From Achromobacter xylosoxidans (GTDB taxonomy: Bacteria; Pseudomonadota; Gammaproteobacteria; Burkholderiales; Burkholderiaceae_B), in contig NZ_LN831029.1 of assembly GCF_001457475.1 (NCBI RefSeq), positions 1,674,001 through 1,738,000 on the forward strand: DNA of 64,000 nucleotides, in the 5' to 3' direction. The translations under genes and the position numbers were made by a program. The notes under the pieces were generated by a model. The model saw nothing but the letters and a program-made list of their open reading frames with translations. It was not told the origin of the DNA and ran no database searches. Positions 28,922 to 38,716 of the stretch are shown here, in pieces (the first letter of the stretch is position 1; the number at the start of each line of letters is the position of its first letter).

Positions 28922-30274
28922 ATGAACACCCGCGTCCTCACTGGCATCACCACCTCCGGAACCCCTCACCTCGGCAACTACGCTGGCGCGATCCGCCCGG
29001 CGGTCCAGGCCAGCACGCAACCGGGTGTCGACGCGTTTTTCTTCCTGGCCGACTACCACGCGCTGATCAAGTGCGACGACCCGGCCCGCGTGGCCCGCTC
29101 GCGGCTTGAGATCGCCGCCACCTGGCTGGCGGTGGGGCTCGACCCGGACCGCGTGACCTTCTATCGCCAGTCGGACATCCCCGAGATCCCCGAACTGAGC
29201 TGGCTGCTGACCTGCGTCACGGCCAAGGGCCTGATGAACCGCGCGCATGCCTACAAGGCCTCGGTCGACCAGAACGTGGCCAAGGGCGTGGACCCCGACG
29301 ATGGCGTGACCATGGGCCTGTTCTCGTATCCGGTGCTGATGGCCGCGGACATCGTCATGTTCAACGCCAACAAGGTGCCGGTGGGCCGCGACCAGATCCA
29401 GCACCTGGAAATGGCGCGCGACATCGCCCAGCGCTTCAACCACCTGTACGGCCGCGAGTACTTCACGCTGCCCGAGGTTGCCATCGAAGAAGACGTGGCC
29501 ACCTTGCCGGGCCTGGACGGTCGCAAGATGTCCAAGAGCTACAACAACACCATCCCGTTGTTCGAGGGCGGCGCCAAGGCCCTGCGCGCCTCGATCATGC
29601 GCATCGTCACCGACTCGCGCGAACCAGGCGAACCCAAGGACGCCGAAGGCTCGCACCTGTACACCATCTATCGCGCCTTCGCCACGCATGAACAGGCTAC
29701 GGCGTTCCGCCAGCAGCTCGAGCAAGGCCTGGGTTGGGGCGAGGCCAAGCAAGCGCTCTACGACCATCTGGAGAACCTGCTGGCGCCCATGCGCGAGCGC
29801 TACTTCGACCTGATGGCCAACCCCGGCCGCATCGAAGACGTGTTGCAGGCGGGCGCCGCCAAGGCGCGCAAGCTGGCGGTGCCGATGATGCGCGAGCTGC
29901 GCGAGGCCGTGGGCCTGCGCAACCTGAATGCGCAGGCGCCGGGCAAGCAGGCGCAGGCCAAGAAGGAAAAGGGCAAGGGCGCGCGCTTCGTCAGCTTCCG
30001 CGATGAAGACGGCGGCTTCCGCTTCCGCCTGCTGGCCGCGGATGGCGAGGAACTGCTGCTGTCGCAACGTTTTGCCGACCCCAAGGAGGCCGGCGCGCTG
30101 ATGCGACGCCTGCAGTCGGAATCGCCAGAAGCGCTGTTGCAAGCCACCGCCGATGGCCTGGCCGCGGTACTGGACGGCGCGGTCGTGGCGGCGGCGCCCG
30201 CGGGCGCCGCCGGTGATGCGCAGGCGCAGTTGGCGAAAGCGCGCGACGCGTTGCTGTCGATGGCGCAGGAATAA
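28922..30274 (+). CDS. trpS: Tryptophanyl-tRNA synthetase with DUF1508-like C-terminal extension
   Basis: A class I aminoacyl-tRNA synthetase charging tRNA-Trp. The catalytic core shows the HIGH-equivalent TPHLGNY (residues 14-20), [28 protein letters not shown] and KMSKS at 202-206. The core ends near residue 335, the usual TrpRS size. Another 115 residues follow: a Lys/Ala linker (about 338-353), a compact segment at 354-400 ([20 protein letters not shown], then [10 protein letters not shown] and ALMRRLQSE) resembling DUF1508/YegP units, and an Ala-rich tail. The frame opens 42 codons upstream, but [13 protein letters not shown] is the proper start. It is a single gene with its own terminator. 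Confidence 0.94.
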   Translation: MNTRVLTGITTSGTPHLGNYAGAIRPAVQASTQPGVDAFFFLADYHALIKCDDPARVARSRLEIAATWLAVGLDPDRVTFYRQSDIPEIPELSWLLTCVTAKGLMNRAHAYKASVDQNVAKGVDPDDGVTMGLFSYPVLMAADIVMFNANKVPVGRDQIQHLEMARDIAQRFNHLYGREYFTLPEVAIEEDVATLPGLDGRKMSKSYNNTIPLFEGGAKALRASIMRIVTDSREPGEPKDAEGSHLYTIYRAFATHEQATAFRQQLEQGLGWGEAKQALYDHLENLLAPMRERYFDLMANPGRIEDVLQAGAAKARKLAVPMMRELREAVGLRNLNAQAPGKQAQAKKEKGKGARFVSFRDEDGGFRFRLLAADGEELLLSQRFADPKEAGALMRRLQSESPEALLQATADGLAAVLDGAVVAAAPAGAAGDAQAQLAKARDALLSMAQE

Positions 30275-30286
30275 CGCCGCGAGCGC

Positions 30287-30325
30287 AACGACAAGGGCGG
30301 CGCGATTGCGCCGCCCTTGTCGTTT
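30287..30325 (+). terminator. Terminator of trpS
   Basis: Perfect 17-base arms (30287-30303 and 30308-30324) around a GATT loop, ending in TTT, start 13 bases after the trpS stop. The downstream gene is convergent and ends 22 bases beyond, so the stem may serve both strands. Confidence 0.8.
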
Positions 30326-30346
30326 GTAATCCGAAACCGATACCGC

Positions 30347-30850
30347 TTAACGCGCGCCGGCGGAGACGATGCGGCCGTCGCGCACCTGGAAGCGCTGCGC
30401 ATTGCCCTGGCCGGCGATCTCGAGCATGTCGCCTTCCGAATAGCCGGTGACCGTCGGGCAATCAAGCCATTCCGGGTTGATGAACGGAAAGTACTTCAGC
30501 GTTCCGCTGCCCTGGCTGGCGAAATCGAAGGTGGTGTTGGCCACGACTTCCGGATCCCACTGGCTGGCGTCGAAGGTCAGGACACAGCCGGCGCCGATAC
30601 GGTAGATGATGCTTACGCCCATGCTGGCAAAGCCGAGCGCGCCGACATGCAATTGCGCGCCGTTGGTCAGTTCGATGATGCGGCTGCCCAGGCGTTCCAG
30701 CGTGATGTGCTTGAAGGTGACCTCGGCGCCGTCCACCTTCAGGTGAGCGTATTGGCCCAGGGTGACTTCGTTGTAGGCGCCGCTCAGGCTGGCTTCCTTT
30801 TCGGTAATGGTTGCCGTTTCGTTGGCGGCAAGCGTAATGGTATTGCGCAT
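30347..30850 (-). CDS. Hypothetical beta-rich protein
   Basis: A 167-residue soluble protein that I do not recognise. It has no signal peptide or membrane segment. Alternating hydrophobic and polar residues with many Thr, Gly and Asn suggest beta structure. The first half has strand-turn rungs (ITLAANETATITEKEASLSG, YNEVTLGQYAHLKVDGAEVT, ITLERLGSRIIELTNGAQL) that look like a short solenoid, as in phage tail-fibre or pectate-lyase-type proteins. It is convergent with trpS and monocistronic. GGAGA lies about 10 bases before the ATG. Codon use resembles the neighbours, so recent transfer is not obvious. Confidence 0.65.
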   Translation of the reverse strand: MRNTITLAANETATITEKEASLSGAYNEVTLGQYAHLKVDGAEVTFKHITLERLGSRIIELTNGAQLHVGALGFASMGVSIIYRIGAGCVLTFDASQWDPEVVANTTFDFASQGSGTLKYFPFINPEWLDCPTVTGYSEGDMLEIAGQGNAQRFQVRDGRIVSAGAR

Positions 30851-31163
30851 GGCGGGCGGATCTCCGGTCTCTCAGGTATGGCGCTATTTTTCTTGTGCTT
30901 CTACCCGATAGGCGCTTGCGCCGCAGCTCGCCTGATCATGGGTGTGCCACGGCCGTGCGGACCCGACTTCGCCGGCTTTTATTATTTGGACACAATTAGA
31001 TATTTTCGCTTATTTTTGTTGAATCCGGCTTGAGAGAACGCAAGGAAAGGTAGCAACCGCGGGAAAGTCCTAGGTTGAACGACAACCGGCGCCTGGGCGC
31101 CGGTCGGAAGGTGCTGCGACGCCGCCTGGCCGGCTCCCGGAGGGGGAGCCGGCCAGGCGCGAT
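30851..31163. other. Gene-free spacer upstream of the orphan gene and downstream of tex
   Basis: A 313-base stretch between the 5' end of the orphan minus-strand gene and the 3' end of tex. It holds an AT-rich patch at about 30978-31025 and two GC-rich stems, one around GGCGCC repeats (31087-31104) and the tex 3' hairpin. The AT-rich patch could hold the orphan gene's promoter, although it is over 120 bases from its start. I see no coding potential. Confidence 0.4.
31123..31159 (-). terminator. 3' hairpin of tex
   Basis: Perfect 16-base arms (31123-31138 and 31144-31159) with a 5-base loop begin 4 bases after the tex stop on the minus strand. There is no T tract after it, so it is a weak intrinsic terminator at best. 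Confidence 0.55.
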
Positions 31164-33539
31164 TCAACGCTTGAGCTTGGCGAATGCGTCGGCCATGGCA
31201 CTGTTCATGCCGGCGCCGCCGGCGTTGCCGCGGCCATTGTCGCCCTGGGGACGGCGTCCGGGACGATCGCCGCCCTTGGGGGCATCAGCGCCTCGGCGCG
31301 CCGGGGCGGCGGTGTCGTTCAGGCGCATGGTCAGGGCCACGCGCTTGCGCGCCACGTCCACTTCCAGCACCTTCACGCTGACCGTCTGGCCGACGCGCAC
31401 GACGTCGCGCGGATCCTTCACGAACTTCTCGGCCAATGCCGAGATGTGGACCAGGCCGTCCTGGTGCACGCCGATGTCGACGAACGCGCCGAAGTTGGCG
31501 ACGTTGGTCACGACGCCTTCGAGCACCATGCCGGGATACAGGTCGTTGAGCGTCTCGACGCCTTCCTTGAACTGCGCGGTCTTGAACTCGGGACGCGGAT
31601 CGCGGCCGGGCTTTTCCAGTTCGGCGAAGATGTCGCGCACCGTCGGCAGGCCGAAGCGTTCGTCCGTGAAATCGGACGGCGACACGCCCTTGAGCGCGTC
31701 GCGCTGGCCGATGATCTGTTTCACTTCCGCCTTGATCTTGGCGACGATGCGCTCGACCACCGGATAGGCTTCCGGGTGCACCGACGAGGCGTCCAGCGGG
31801 TTGTCGCCGTTGGGGATGCGCAGGAAGCCGGCGGCCTGTTCGAACGCCTTGTCGCCAAAGCGCGGCACCTTGCGCAGTTGCTCGCGGGTGGGGAAGGCGC
31901 CGTTCTCGTCGCGCCACGCCACGATGTTCTTGGCCAGCAGCGAGTTCAGGCCCGACACGCGCGCCAACAGCGCCGCGGATGCCGTGTTGACGTCGACGCC
32001 GACCGCGTTCACGCAATCCTCGACCACCGCGTCCAGCGAACGCGCCAGCTCGCGCTGGTTGACGTCGTGCTGGTATTGGCCCACGCCGATGGCCTTGGGA
32101 TCGATCTTGACCAGTTCCGCCAGCGGATCCTGCAGGCGGCGCGCGATCGACACGGCGCCGCGCAGCGTCACGTCCAGGTCGGGGAATTCCTGGGCGGCGG
32201 TCTCGGAGGCCGAATAGACCGAGGCGCCGGCCTCGGACACGACCACCCGCGTCACCTTCAGGTCGGGGAAGCGTTCCTGCATGTCGCCCACCAGCTTCTC
32301 GCTTTCGCGCGAGGCGGTGCCGTTGCCGATGGCGATCAGGTCAACCTTGTGGCGCGCGACCAGCGCGGCCAGGGTGTTGATGGTGCCCTCCCGGTCGCGG
32401 CGCGGCTCGAACGGGTAGACCGTGGTGGTGTCGACCACCTTGCCGGTGCGGTCGATCACCGCCACCTTGCAGCCCGTGCGGATGCCGGGATCCAGGCCCA
32501 GCACGGCCTTGGGGCCGGCCGGCGCGGCCAGCAGCAGATCCTTCAGGTTGGCGGCGAACACGCGGATGGCTTCGGCCTCGGCGGTCTCGCGCAGGCGGCC
32601 GATCAGTTCGCTTTCGAAGGCCGTCACCAGCTTGACGCGCCAGGTCCAGCGGCAGACTTCGCCCAGCCAGCGCGCGCGCGGCGAGGCGTCCAGCGCGAAC
32701 AGGCCGTTGCCCAGCTTGAGGAAGCTGGCGATCCGCGCCACGCAGGGATGCGGCAGTTGCGCTTCGAGTTCGGCTTCCAGGCCCAGGCGGATTTCCAACA
32801 CGCCTTGCTGGCGGCCGCGCAACAGCGCCAGGATGCGGTGCGACGGCAGCGTGCGCAGCGGCTCGTTGAAGTCGAACCAGTCGCGGAAGTTAGCGCCTTC
32901 GGTTTCCTTGCCGTCGACCATCTTGGAATACAGATAGCCGGTGGACCAGAGGTGCTCGCGCATGTCGGCCAGCAGGTCGGCGTTCTCGGCGTAGCGCTCG
33001 GCCAGGATGTCGCGGGCGCCGTCCAGCGCCGCCTTGGCATCGTTGATCGAGGCTTCGGGATTCAGGTATTGGGCGGCCAGCGCGGCCGGATCGCACGCGG
33101 TGTCGGCCAGGATGGCGTCGGCCAGCGGTTCCAGGCCGGCCTCACGCGCGATCTGGGCGCGGGTGCGGCGCTTGGGCTTGTACGGCGCGTACAGGTCTTC
33201 CAGGCGCTGCTTGGTATCGGCGGTGGCGATTTCCTGCTGCAGTTCGGGCGTGAGCTTGCCTTGCTGCGAGATCGATTCGAGGATCGCGCCACGGCGCTCT
33301 TCGAGTTCGCGCAGGTAGCCCAGGCGCACTTCCAGGTTGCGCAGGACGGTGTCGTCCAGGCCGCCGGTGGCTTCCTTGCGGTAGCGTGCGATGAACGGCA
33401 CGGTGGCGCCGTCATCCAGCAGTTCCACTGCCGAGGCGATCTGGGAGGCGCGCGCGCCAAGCTCGGTGGCCAGCTGGGCCACGATACGGGCATTGTCGAC
33501 GCCGGCGGCGACGTTCGTGATAACGGAAGTTTCAGACAT
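31164..33539 (-). CDS. tex: Tex RNA-binding transcription accessory protein
   Basis: A 791-residue cytoplasmic protein of the Tex family, first described in Bordetella pertussis as a transcription accessory factor. Domains in order: N-terminal helical Tex_N (residues 10-200, [23 protein letters not shown]), a YqgF/RNase H-like domain (from about 330, [19 protein letters not shown]), helix-hairpin-helix motifs (about 495-560, [19 protein letters not shown]) and a C-terminal S1 RNA-binding domain (about 650-720, [20 protein letters not shown]). A basic Gly/Arg-rich tail (about 735-770) follows. Length is slightly above the usual 770-780 because of that tail. It is divergent from the helicase gene. 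Confidence 0.95.
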   Translation of the reverse strand: MSETSVITNVAAGVDNARIVAQLATELGARASQIASAVELLDDGATVPFIARYRKEATGGLDDTVLRNLEVRLGYLRELEERRGAILESISQQGKLTPELQQEIATADTKQRLEDLYAPYKPKRRTRAQIAREAGLEPLADAILADTACDPAALAAQYLNPEASINDAKAALDGARDILAERYAENADLLADMREHLWSTGYLYSKMVDGKETEGANFRDWFDFNEPLRTLPSHRILALLRGRQQGVLEIRLGLEAELEAQLPHPCVARIASFLKLGNGLFALDASPRARWLGEVCRWTWRVKLVTAFESELIGRLRETAEAEAIRVFAANLKDLLLAAPAGPKAVLGLDPGIRTGCKVAVIDRTGKVVDTTTVYPFEPRRDREGTINTLAALVARHKVDLIAIGNGTASRESEKLVGDMQERFPDLKVTRVVVSEAGASVYSASETAAQEFPDLDVTLRGAVSIARRLQDPLAELVKIDPKAIGVGQYQHDVNQRELARSLDAVVEDCVNAVGVDVNTASAALLARVSGLNSLLAKNIVAWRDENGAFPTREQLRKVPRFGDKAFEQAAGFLRIPNGDNPLDASSVHPEAYPVVERIVAKIKAEVKQIIGQRDALKGVSPSDFTDERFGLPTVRDIFAELEKPGRDPRPEFKTAQFKEGVETLNDLYPGMVLEGVVTNVANFGAFVDIGVHQDGLVHISALAEKFVKDPRDVVRVGQTVSVKVLEVDVARKRVALTMRLNDTAAPARRGADAPKGGDRPGRRPQGDNGRGNAGGAGMNSAMADAFAKLKR

Positions 33540-33766
33540 CTCGATACGACGGCAAAAAGGAAAAACAAGGGGCGGATTGTGCCATAAGCCGCTGTTACAG
33601 AAAGTGCCAGGCGGGATGCATCCGTCCCCCTCAGGTGCATCGTTTGCGACGCTTGCGGCGGAAAAGGGCGGCGCCAGCGGGTATCATTTGATCCTTTCCC
33701 ACCCACTCAGTGTCTGGCGCCCCGACCGTCCCCCGGCACGGTCGCTTGCGACGCTAGGCTGTTTCC

Positions 33767-35854
33767 ATGCTGGACCTGGACATCTCCGAATTCTTCGCCG
33801 AGGACGGCCCGCTCGCGTCGGCCTTGCCCGGCTACAAGCCGCGCCCGTCCCAAGTGGAACTGGCCCAGGCGATTGGCGAGGCCATCCGGGACCGCGCCAC
33901 CCTGGTGGCCGAGGCTGGCACCGGCATCGGCAAGACCTGGGCCTATCTTGTACCCGCCTTCATCCAGGGCGGCAAGGTGCTGATTTCGACCGGCACCCGC
34001 ACACTGCAGGACCAACTGTTCGCCCGCGACCTGCCGCGCGTGCGCGCCGCGCTGGCCGCGCCCGTCACGGCCGCGCTGCTCAAGGGCCGCGGCAACTATG
34101 TCTGTCATTACCACCTGGATCGCCTGCAGGGAGACGACCGGGCGCTGAAATCGCGTTCCGAGATCCAGCAATTGCGCCAGATCCAGGTATTCGCCGGCAT
34201 TTCCAAGACGGGCGACCGCAGCGACCTGGCGCAGGTGCCCGAAGATGCGGATATCTGGCAGCGCGTTACCTCGACCCGCGAGAACTGCCTGGGCCAGGAA
34301 TGCCCGCGCATCCGCGACTGCTTCGTGGTGAAGGCCCGCCGCCAGGCCCAGGAGGCCGACGTGGTGGTGGTGAACCATGCGCTGTTCATGGCCGACCTGG
34401 TGCTGCGCGAAGAGGGCGTCACCGATCTGCTGCCCGAGGCCGACACCGTCATCTTCGACGAAGCCCATCAACTGCCCGACACCGCCACCCGTTTCCTGGG
34501 CAGCAGCGTGTCGACCCACCAGTTGCTGGACTTTGGCCGCGCGCTGGAGGCCGCGGGCCTGGCCTATGCGCGCGAAGCCACCAAATGGAGCGACGTGGCG
34601 CGCCACGTCGAGACGGCGGCGCGCGAGTTGCGCCTGGCCTGTGCGCCACTGGACCGGATGCCGGGCCGCAAGGCCACGTTCGAGGCCATTCCCAATGCCG
34701 AGGAGTTCGACACCGCGCTGGCGGTGCTGCGCGAAGCCATCGACGTCGCCACCAACGCGCTGGGCTCGGTCGCCGAGCGGCATCCCGACCTGGTGGCGGC
34801 CGCGCGCAGCGGCGCCGAGATCGCGGTGCGCCTGAAACGCTGGGCCACGCCCGGGCGCGATGCGGGGGGCTCCGGTTTCGATGATGAAGGCTGGGGCCGC
34901 GACGACCAGGCGCCCGCGCCCGTGGCGGCGCTGGCGGACGGCCTGTCCACGCCGACGGCCATTCTCGAAGGCGCGGCGGCGGCAGGTGAATGGACTGGCC
35001 CGGCGGTGCGCTGGGTCGAGCATGGCCAGCATCACGTGCGGCTGCATTCCGCGCCGCTGTCGGTGGCGCAGGCTTTTTCCAAATACCGCAAGCCCGGGCA
35101 GGCCTGGATCATGACCTCGGCCACGCTGTCGGTGAACGGCGAGTTCACCCACTTCACCAGCCAGCTGGGGCTGGAGCGAGCGCGCACCGGCAAGTGGGAA
35201 TCGCCTTTCGACTATCCCGAGCAGGCGCTGCTGTTCGTGCCGCGTGGCATGCCTGAACCGCAGTCGCCGCAGTTCCTCGACCGTTTCGTGCAGACGTTGC
35301 TGCCGTTGCTGCAGGCCAGCCCGGGCGGCACGCTGGTGCTGTGCACCACCTTGCGCGCGGTCGACAAGGTCGCCAACCTGTTGGCCGACGCTTTCGACGA
35401 TGCCGGCCACGATTGGCCGTTGCTCAAGCAGGGCGAGGGCACCCGCCGCGATCTGTTGGACAGGTTCTGCAAGCTGACCCATCCGGTGCTGGTCGGCAGC
35501 GCCAGTTTCTGGGAAGGCATCGACCTGCCGGGCGACGTGCTGACGCTGGTGGCGATCGACAAGCTGCCGTTCGCGCCGCCGGACGACCCGGTGATCGAGG
35601 CGCGGCTGCGAGCCTGCCGCGCCCACGGCGGCAATCCCTTCTCGGAATACCAATTGCCCGAGGCGGCCATCTCGCTCAAGCAGGGGGCCGGCCGCCTGAT
35701 TCGGACGGAATCCGACTGGGGGGTGTTGATGGTGGGCGATGCCCGACTGGTCGAGAAGCCCTACGGCAAGCGACTGTGGCGCGGCCTGCCGCCCTTCGCG
35801 CGGACGCGCGAACTGGAGGAAGTGCTGGCCTTCTACCGGCGCAAGCAGGAATAG
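33767..35854 (+). CDS. DinG/YoaA-type ATP-dependent DNA helicase (XPD-like, Fe-S)
   Basis: A 695-residue superfamily 2 helicase of the XPD/DinG group, unwinding DNA 5' to 3' in repair or R-loop removal. Motif I is AGTGIGKT (residues 50-57), motif II is DEAH in TVIFDEAHQLPD, and the last motif is QGAGRLIRTESDWGV. Four cysteines (C113, C174, C179, C185) lie between motifs I and II in the positions of the XPD-family 4Fe-4S cluster. There is no exonuclease domain. Length and layout are closest to E. coli YoaA (636) and DinG (716). It has its own terminator shared with bamD. Confidence 0.9.
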   Translation: MLDLDISEFFAEDGPLASALPGYKPRPSQVELAQAIGEAIRDRATLVAEAGTGIGKTWAYLVPAFIQGGKVLISTGTRTLQDQLFARDLPRVRAALAAPVTAALLKGRGNYVCHYHLDRLQGDDRALKSRSEIQQLRQIQVFAGISKTGDRSDLAQVPEDADIWQRVTSTRENCLGQECPRIRDCFVVKARRQAQEADVVVVNHALFMADLVLREEGVTDLLPEADTVIFDEAHQLPDTATRFLGSSVSTHQLLDFGRALEAAGLAYAREATKWSDVARHVETAARELRLACAPLDRMPGRKATFEAIPNAEEFDTALAVLREAIDVATNALGSVAERHPDLVAAARSGAEIAVRLKRWATPGRDAGGSGFDDEGWGRDDQAPAPVAALADGLSTPTAILEGAAAAGEWTGPAVRWVEHGQHHVRLHSAPLSVAQAFSKYRKPGQAWIMTSATLSVNGEFTHFTSQLGLERARTGKWESPFDYPEQALLFVPRGMPEPQSPQFLDRFVQTLLPLLQASPGGTLVLCTTLRAVDKVANLLADAFDDAGHDWPLLKQGEGTRRDLLDRFCKLTHPVLVGSASFWEGIDLPGDVLTLVAIDKLPFAPPDDPVIEARLRACRAHGGNPFSEYQLPEAAISLKQGAGRLIRTESDWGVLMVGDARLVEKPYGKRLWRGLPPFARTRELEEVLAFYRRKQE

Positions 35855-35882
35855 GACCACAAGAGGACGACACGGACCCAAA

Positions 35883-35914
35883 AAAAAGCCCTTCGACGAA
35901 TCGAAGGGCTTTTT
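35883..35914. terminator. Bidirectional terminator between helicase and bamD
   Basis: Perfect 14-base arms (35883-35896 and 35901-35914) with a CGAA loop, A-rich on the left and T-rich on the right, lie between convergent genes and can serve both transcripts. Confidence 0.9.
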
Positions 35915-35934
35915 CCCATGCGGCGGTGTTCAGT

Positions 35935-36777
35935 TCAGTTGAACGGATTCCACCAGCTCTTGTCAGCCTTCAGGCCCTTGTCCTTGAACGTGCTGTTGGG
36001 GAAGTTCTTGTCGAACACGCGCTGCGAGTCGTTCTTGAGTTCGGTCATGCCGAGCTTGTCGTAGGACTGCACCATCAGGTAGAGCGCTTCTTCGGTGGCG
36101 GGGGCGCCCTCGAAGTCGGTGATGACGGTCTGCGCGCGGTTCGCCGCGGCGATGTAGGCGCCGCGCTCGTAGTAGTAGCGGGCCACGTGGACTTCGTTCA
36201 TGGCGATGGTGTTGACCAGCCACGCAACGCGCTTTTCGGCGTCCGGGGTGTACTTGCTTTCCGGGTAGCGCTTGATCAGGTCGTTGAACGCGTCGTAGGA
36301 AGCGCGCAGGCCCTTCGGGTCGCGCTCGGCCGGATCCTGGCCGGTGATGCTGCTCATGAAGGCGCTGGCGGGCGTGAAGTTGATCAGGCCTTTCAGATAC
36401 AGCGCGTAGTCGGTGCCGGGGTGGTTCGGGTAGAGCTGCTGGAAGCGGTCGATCGCGGCCAGGGCCTGTTCGTTTTCACCGTCCTTCCAGTTGACGTAGG
36501 CCAGTTCAAGCAGGGCCTGCTGGGCGTAGACGCCGAACGGGTAGCGGCTTTCGATGGCGGTCAGTCGCTCGCGGGCTTCCTTCCAGCCGCCCGACGAGAT
36601 TTCGGCCTTGGCGTCGGCGTAGAGCTGTTCAGCGCTCCAGTTGGTGGTCTTGTCGTACTTGCTGTTGGTCGAACCGCAACCGGCGATCGCGATGACGGCA
36701 AATAGCGCGATAACCACGCGCAAAACCGACCCGCTTCGGGAGGCGGGGTTCAAGGGAGCTGCGGAGTGGTGAATCAC
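35935..36777 (-). CDS. bamD: Outer membrane assembly lipoprotein BamD
   Basis: A 280-residue lipoprotein subunit of the BAM complex that inserts beta-barrel proteins into the outer membrane. The signal peptide ends in lipobox IAGC with the lipidated Cys at residue 34. The mature part is five TPR-like helical repeats (WSAEQLYADAKAEISSGGWKEA, YPFGVYAQQALLELAYVNWK, YPNHPGTDYALYLKGLINF, YPESKYTPDAEKRVAWL, FEGAPATEEALYLMVQSYDKLG). Length is slightly above E. coli BamD (245). It is divergent from rluD with a 53-base gap, an arrangement conserved in beta- and gammaproteobacteria. Confidence 0.95.
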   Translation of the reverse strand: MIHHSAAPLNPASRSGSVLRVVIALFAVIAIAGCGSTNSKYDKTTNWSAEQLYADAKAEISSGGWKEARERLTAIESRYPFGVYAQQALLELAYVNWKDGENEQALAAIDRFQQLYPNHPGTDYALYLKGLINFTPASAFMSSITGQDPAERDPKGLRASYDAFNDLIKRYPESKYTPDAEKRVAWLVNTIAMNEVHVARYYYERGAYIAAANRAQTVITDFEGAPATEEALYLMVQSYDKLGMTELKNDSQRVFDKNFPNSTFKDKGLKADKSWWNPFN

Positions 36778-36830
36778 GAGAATCGTATCCTTGGTGTTAG
36801 CATGGCAGGCTGATTATATGATTTGTCTCC

Positions 36831-37841
36831 ATGTCTGATACAGCCACCCCCGCAGATCTCGTTTCCGACGATGAACTCCTGGGCTTTCCCGGCGAATCCT
36901 CCGGTGAAAACCAGCGGGGCGAGCCGCAACTTGTAACGGTGCCGTCGGGCACGCGCGCCGATAGGCTCGACAAGGTGCTGGCGGGGTTGTTGCCGGATCA
37001 TTCCCGCAGCCGCCTGCAAGGCTGGATCGAGGCTGGCAACGTACAGGTGAATGGCGCGCCTGGCAAGGTCCGCCAGACCGTCGGCCCGGGCGACGAGATC
37101 GCCGTCTGGGCCCAGCCCGCGCCGGAAGCCCTGGCGTTCGCGCCGGAGGCGATCGATTTTCCCGTGGTGGATGAAAGCCCCGACTGGATCGTGGTGAACA
37201 AACCGGCCGGCCTGGTGGTGCACCCTGGCGCCGGCAACTGGAGCGGCACGCTGCTCAACGGCCTGCTGCACCGGTATCCGGAACTGGCCCAGGTGGCGCG
37301 CGCCGGCATCGTTCACCGGCTGGACAAGGATACGTCCGGCCTGATGGTGGTGGCGCGCAACGAAATCGCCCAGACGCACCTGGTGCGCCAGCTGCAGGCG
37401 CGCAGCATGGGCCGCGAGTACGTGGCGCTGGCGCATGGCTGGCTGGCCGCCGCCGGCAAGGTCGACCGCCCGATCGGGCGCGATCCGCGGGTGCCGGTGC
37501 GCATGAGCGTCGAGCGGCCGGTGGCGCCCAAGCCGGCCGTCACCCACTACGCGCCCGCGCGACGCGGCCAGATCGATCCCGGCGGCCGCGCCACCGAAGT
37601 GGTCTGTCGCCTGGAGACCGGCCGCACCCACCAGATCCGCGTGCACCTGGCCAGCCTCGGCCATCCGCTGCTGGCGGATACGATCTACGGTGGCAAGAAC
37701 ATCGCGGGCGCGCAGCGGCAGATGCTGCATGCCCGCGCCCTGCATTTCGACGATCCGGGCGGGCGTGGCGAGGTCCAGTTCGCCGCCCCCGTGCCGGCGG
37801 ACATGACCCTGGTCCAGGAAGCGATCGCATGGAACGCGTGA
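36831..37841 (+). CDS. rluD: 23S rRNA pseudouridine synthase RluD
   Basis: A 336-residue enzyme of the RluA family that makes the pseudouridines of 23S rRNA helix 69. An S4 RNA-binding domain (about residues 42-100, RADRLDKVLAGLLPDHSRSRLQGWIEAGNVQVNG) is followed by the catalytic domain with HRLDKDTSGLMVVARN (catalytic Asp in RLD) and ETGRTHQIRVHLASLGHPLLAD. It is divergent from bamD and overlaps pgeF by 13 bases, the common bamD/rluD/pgeF arrangement. The first 35 residues are a non-conserved acidic extension. Confidence 0.95.
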   Translation: MSDTATPADLVSDDELLGFPGESSGENQRGEPQLVTVPSGTRADRLDKVLAGLLPDHSRSRLQGWIEAGNVQVNGAPGKVRQTVGPGDEIAVWAQPAPEALAFAPEAIDFPVVDESPDWIVVNKPAGLVVHPGAGNWSGTLLNGLLHRYPELAQVARAGIVHRLDKDTSGLMVVARNEIAQTHLVRQLQARSMGREYVALAHGWLAAAGKVDRPIGRDPRVPVRMSVERPVAPKPAVTHYAPARRGQIDPGGRATEVVCRLETGRTHQIRVHLASLGHPLLADTIYGGKNIAGAQRQMLHARALHFDDPGGRGEVQFAAPVPADMTLVQEAIAWNA

Positions 37842-38593
37842 TTGAAGGCTTGCCCGTCGTGACCGGCCCCGCCTGGGCCGGCGTCAACTATTTCTGCACC
37901 ACCCGGGCCGGCGGCGTGGGCGTTGCCCCGCATGACACCCTCAACCTGGGGCGCCGTGCCGGCGATGATCCCGACACCGTGGCAGAGAACCGCCGCCGCT
38001 TGCGGGCCGCGCTGCCGGCCGAACCCTTATGGCTGCGCCAGGTGCATGGCAGCGAGGTGGTCGATGCCGACGCGGCCGGCCTGCCCGACGAACCCGCGCT
38101 GGACGCCAGCGTCACCGCGCAACCGGGCCGCGTGCTGGCCGTGATGGTGGCGGACTGCCTGCCGGTGGTCATTGCCGACGCGGGCGGGCGGGTCCTGGGC
38201 ACGGCGCATGCCGGCTGGCGCGGCCTGTCTGGCGGCGTGCTGGAGCACACCCTGGCGGCAATGCGCGCCAAGGCACCGCATGCCACCGCGTGGCGCGCCT
38301 GGATCGGCCCCGGTATCGGGCCGGACGCCTTCGAGGTCGGGCGTGACGTGCTGGACGCCTTCATGGCCGATGACCCCGCCGCCGAACGTTATTTCCGGCC
38401 GCGCCCGGGCGTGCCTGGCAAATGGCTGGCCGACCTGGCCGGACTGGCGCAATTCCGTCTGCGCCGCGCCGGCGTGCAGGACATCAGCCTGAGCGGGCTG
38501 TGCACGGTGGCGGACGCGGAGCGGTTCTTTTCCTACCGGCGCGACGGCGAGACCGGCAGGATGGCCTTGCTGGCCTGGCTCGATCCGGTTTGA
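37829..38593 (+). CDS. pgeF: Peptidoglycan editing factor PgeF (YfiH, multicopper/laccase domain)
   Basis: A 254-residue protein of the DUF152/YfiH family. Zinc/copper-binding residues characteristic of the family are visible: WLRQVHGSEVV (His), VMVADCLPVVIAD (Cys) and GTAHAGWRGLSGGVLEHTL (His). The C-terminal part (LSGLCTVADAERFFSYRRDGETGRM) is also typical. In E. coli PgeF removes wrongly incorporated L-Ser from cell-wall precursors, and other members have been reported as purine-nucleoside or polyphenol enzymes. It overlaps the 3' end of rluD and is therefore probably translationally coupled to it. Confidence 0.93.
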   Translation: MERVIEGLPVVTGPAWAGVNYFCTTRAGGVGVAPHDTLNLGRRAGDDPDTVAENRRRLRAALPAEPLWLRQVHGSEVVDADAAGLPDEPALDASVTAQPGRVLAVMVADCLPVVIADAGGRVLGTAHAGWRGLSGGVLEHTLAAMRAKAPHATAWRAWIGPGIGPDAFEVGRDVLDAFMADDPAAERYFRPRPGVPGKWLADLAGLAQFRLRRAGVQDISLSGLCTVADAERFFSYRRDGETGRMALLAWLDPV

Positions 38594-38716
38594 TCCCGCG
38601 CAAAGCGGCCGCACGCGCGGGCGGGCGGCCCTGGCTGCCTCATTGAATACCCGCATTGACAGCCCCGGACCCGACATGCAACATCAATCGGGAAGTCTCG
38701 ATAACAAGGTGTCGAA

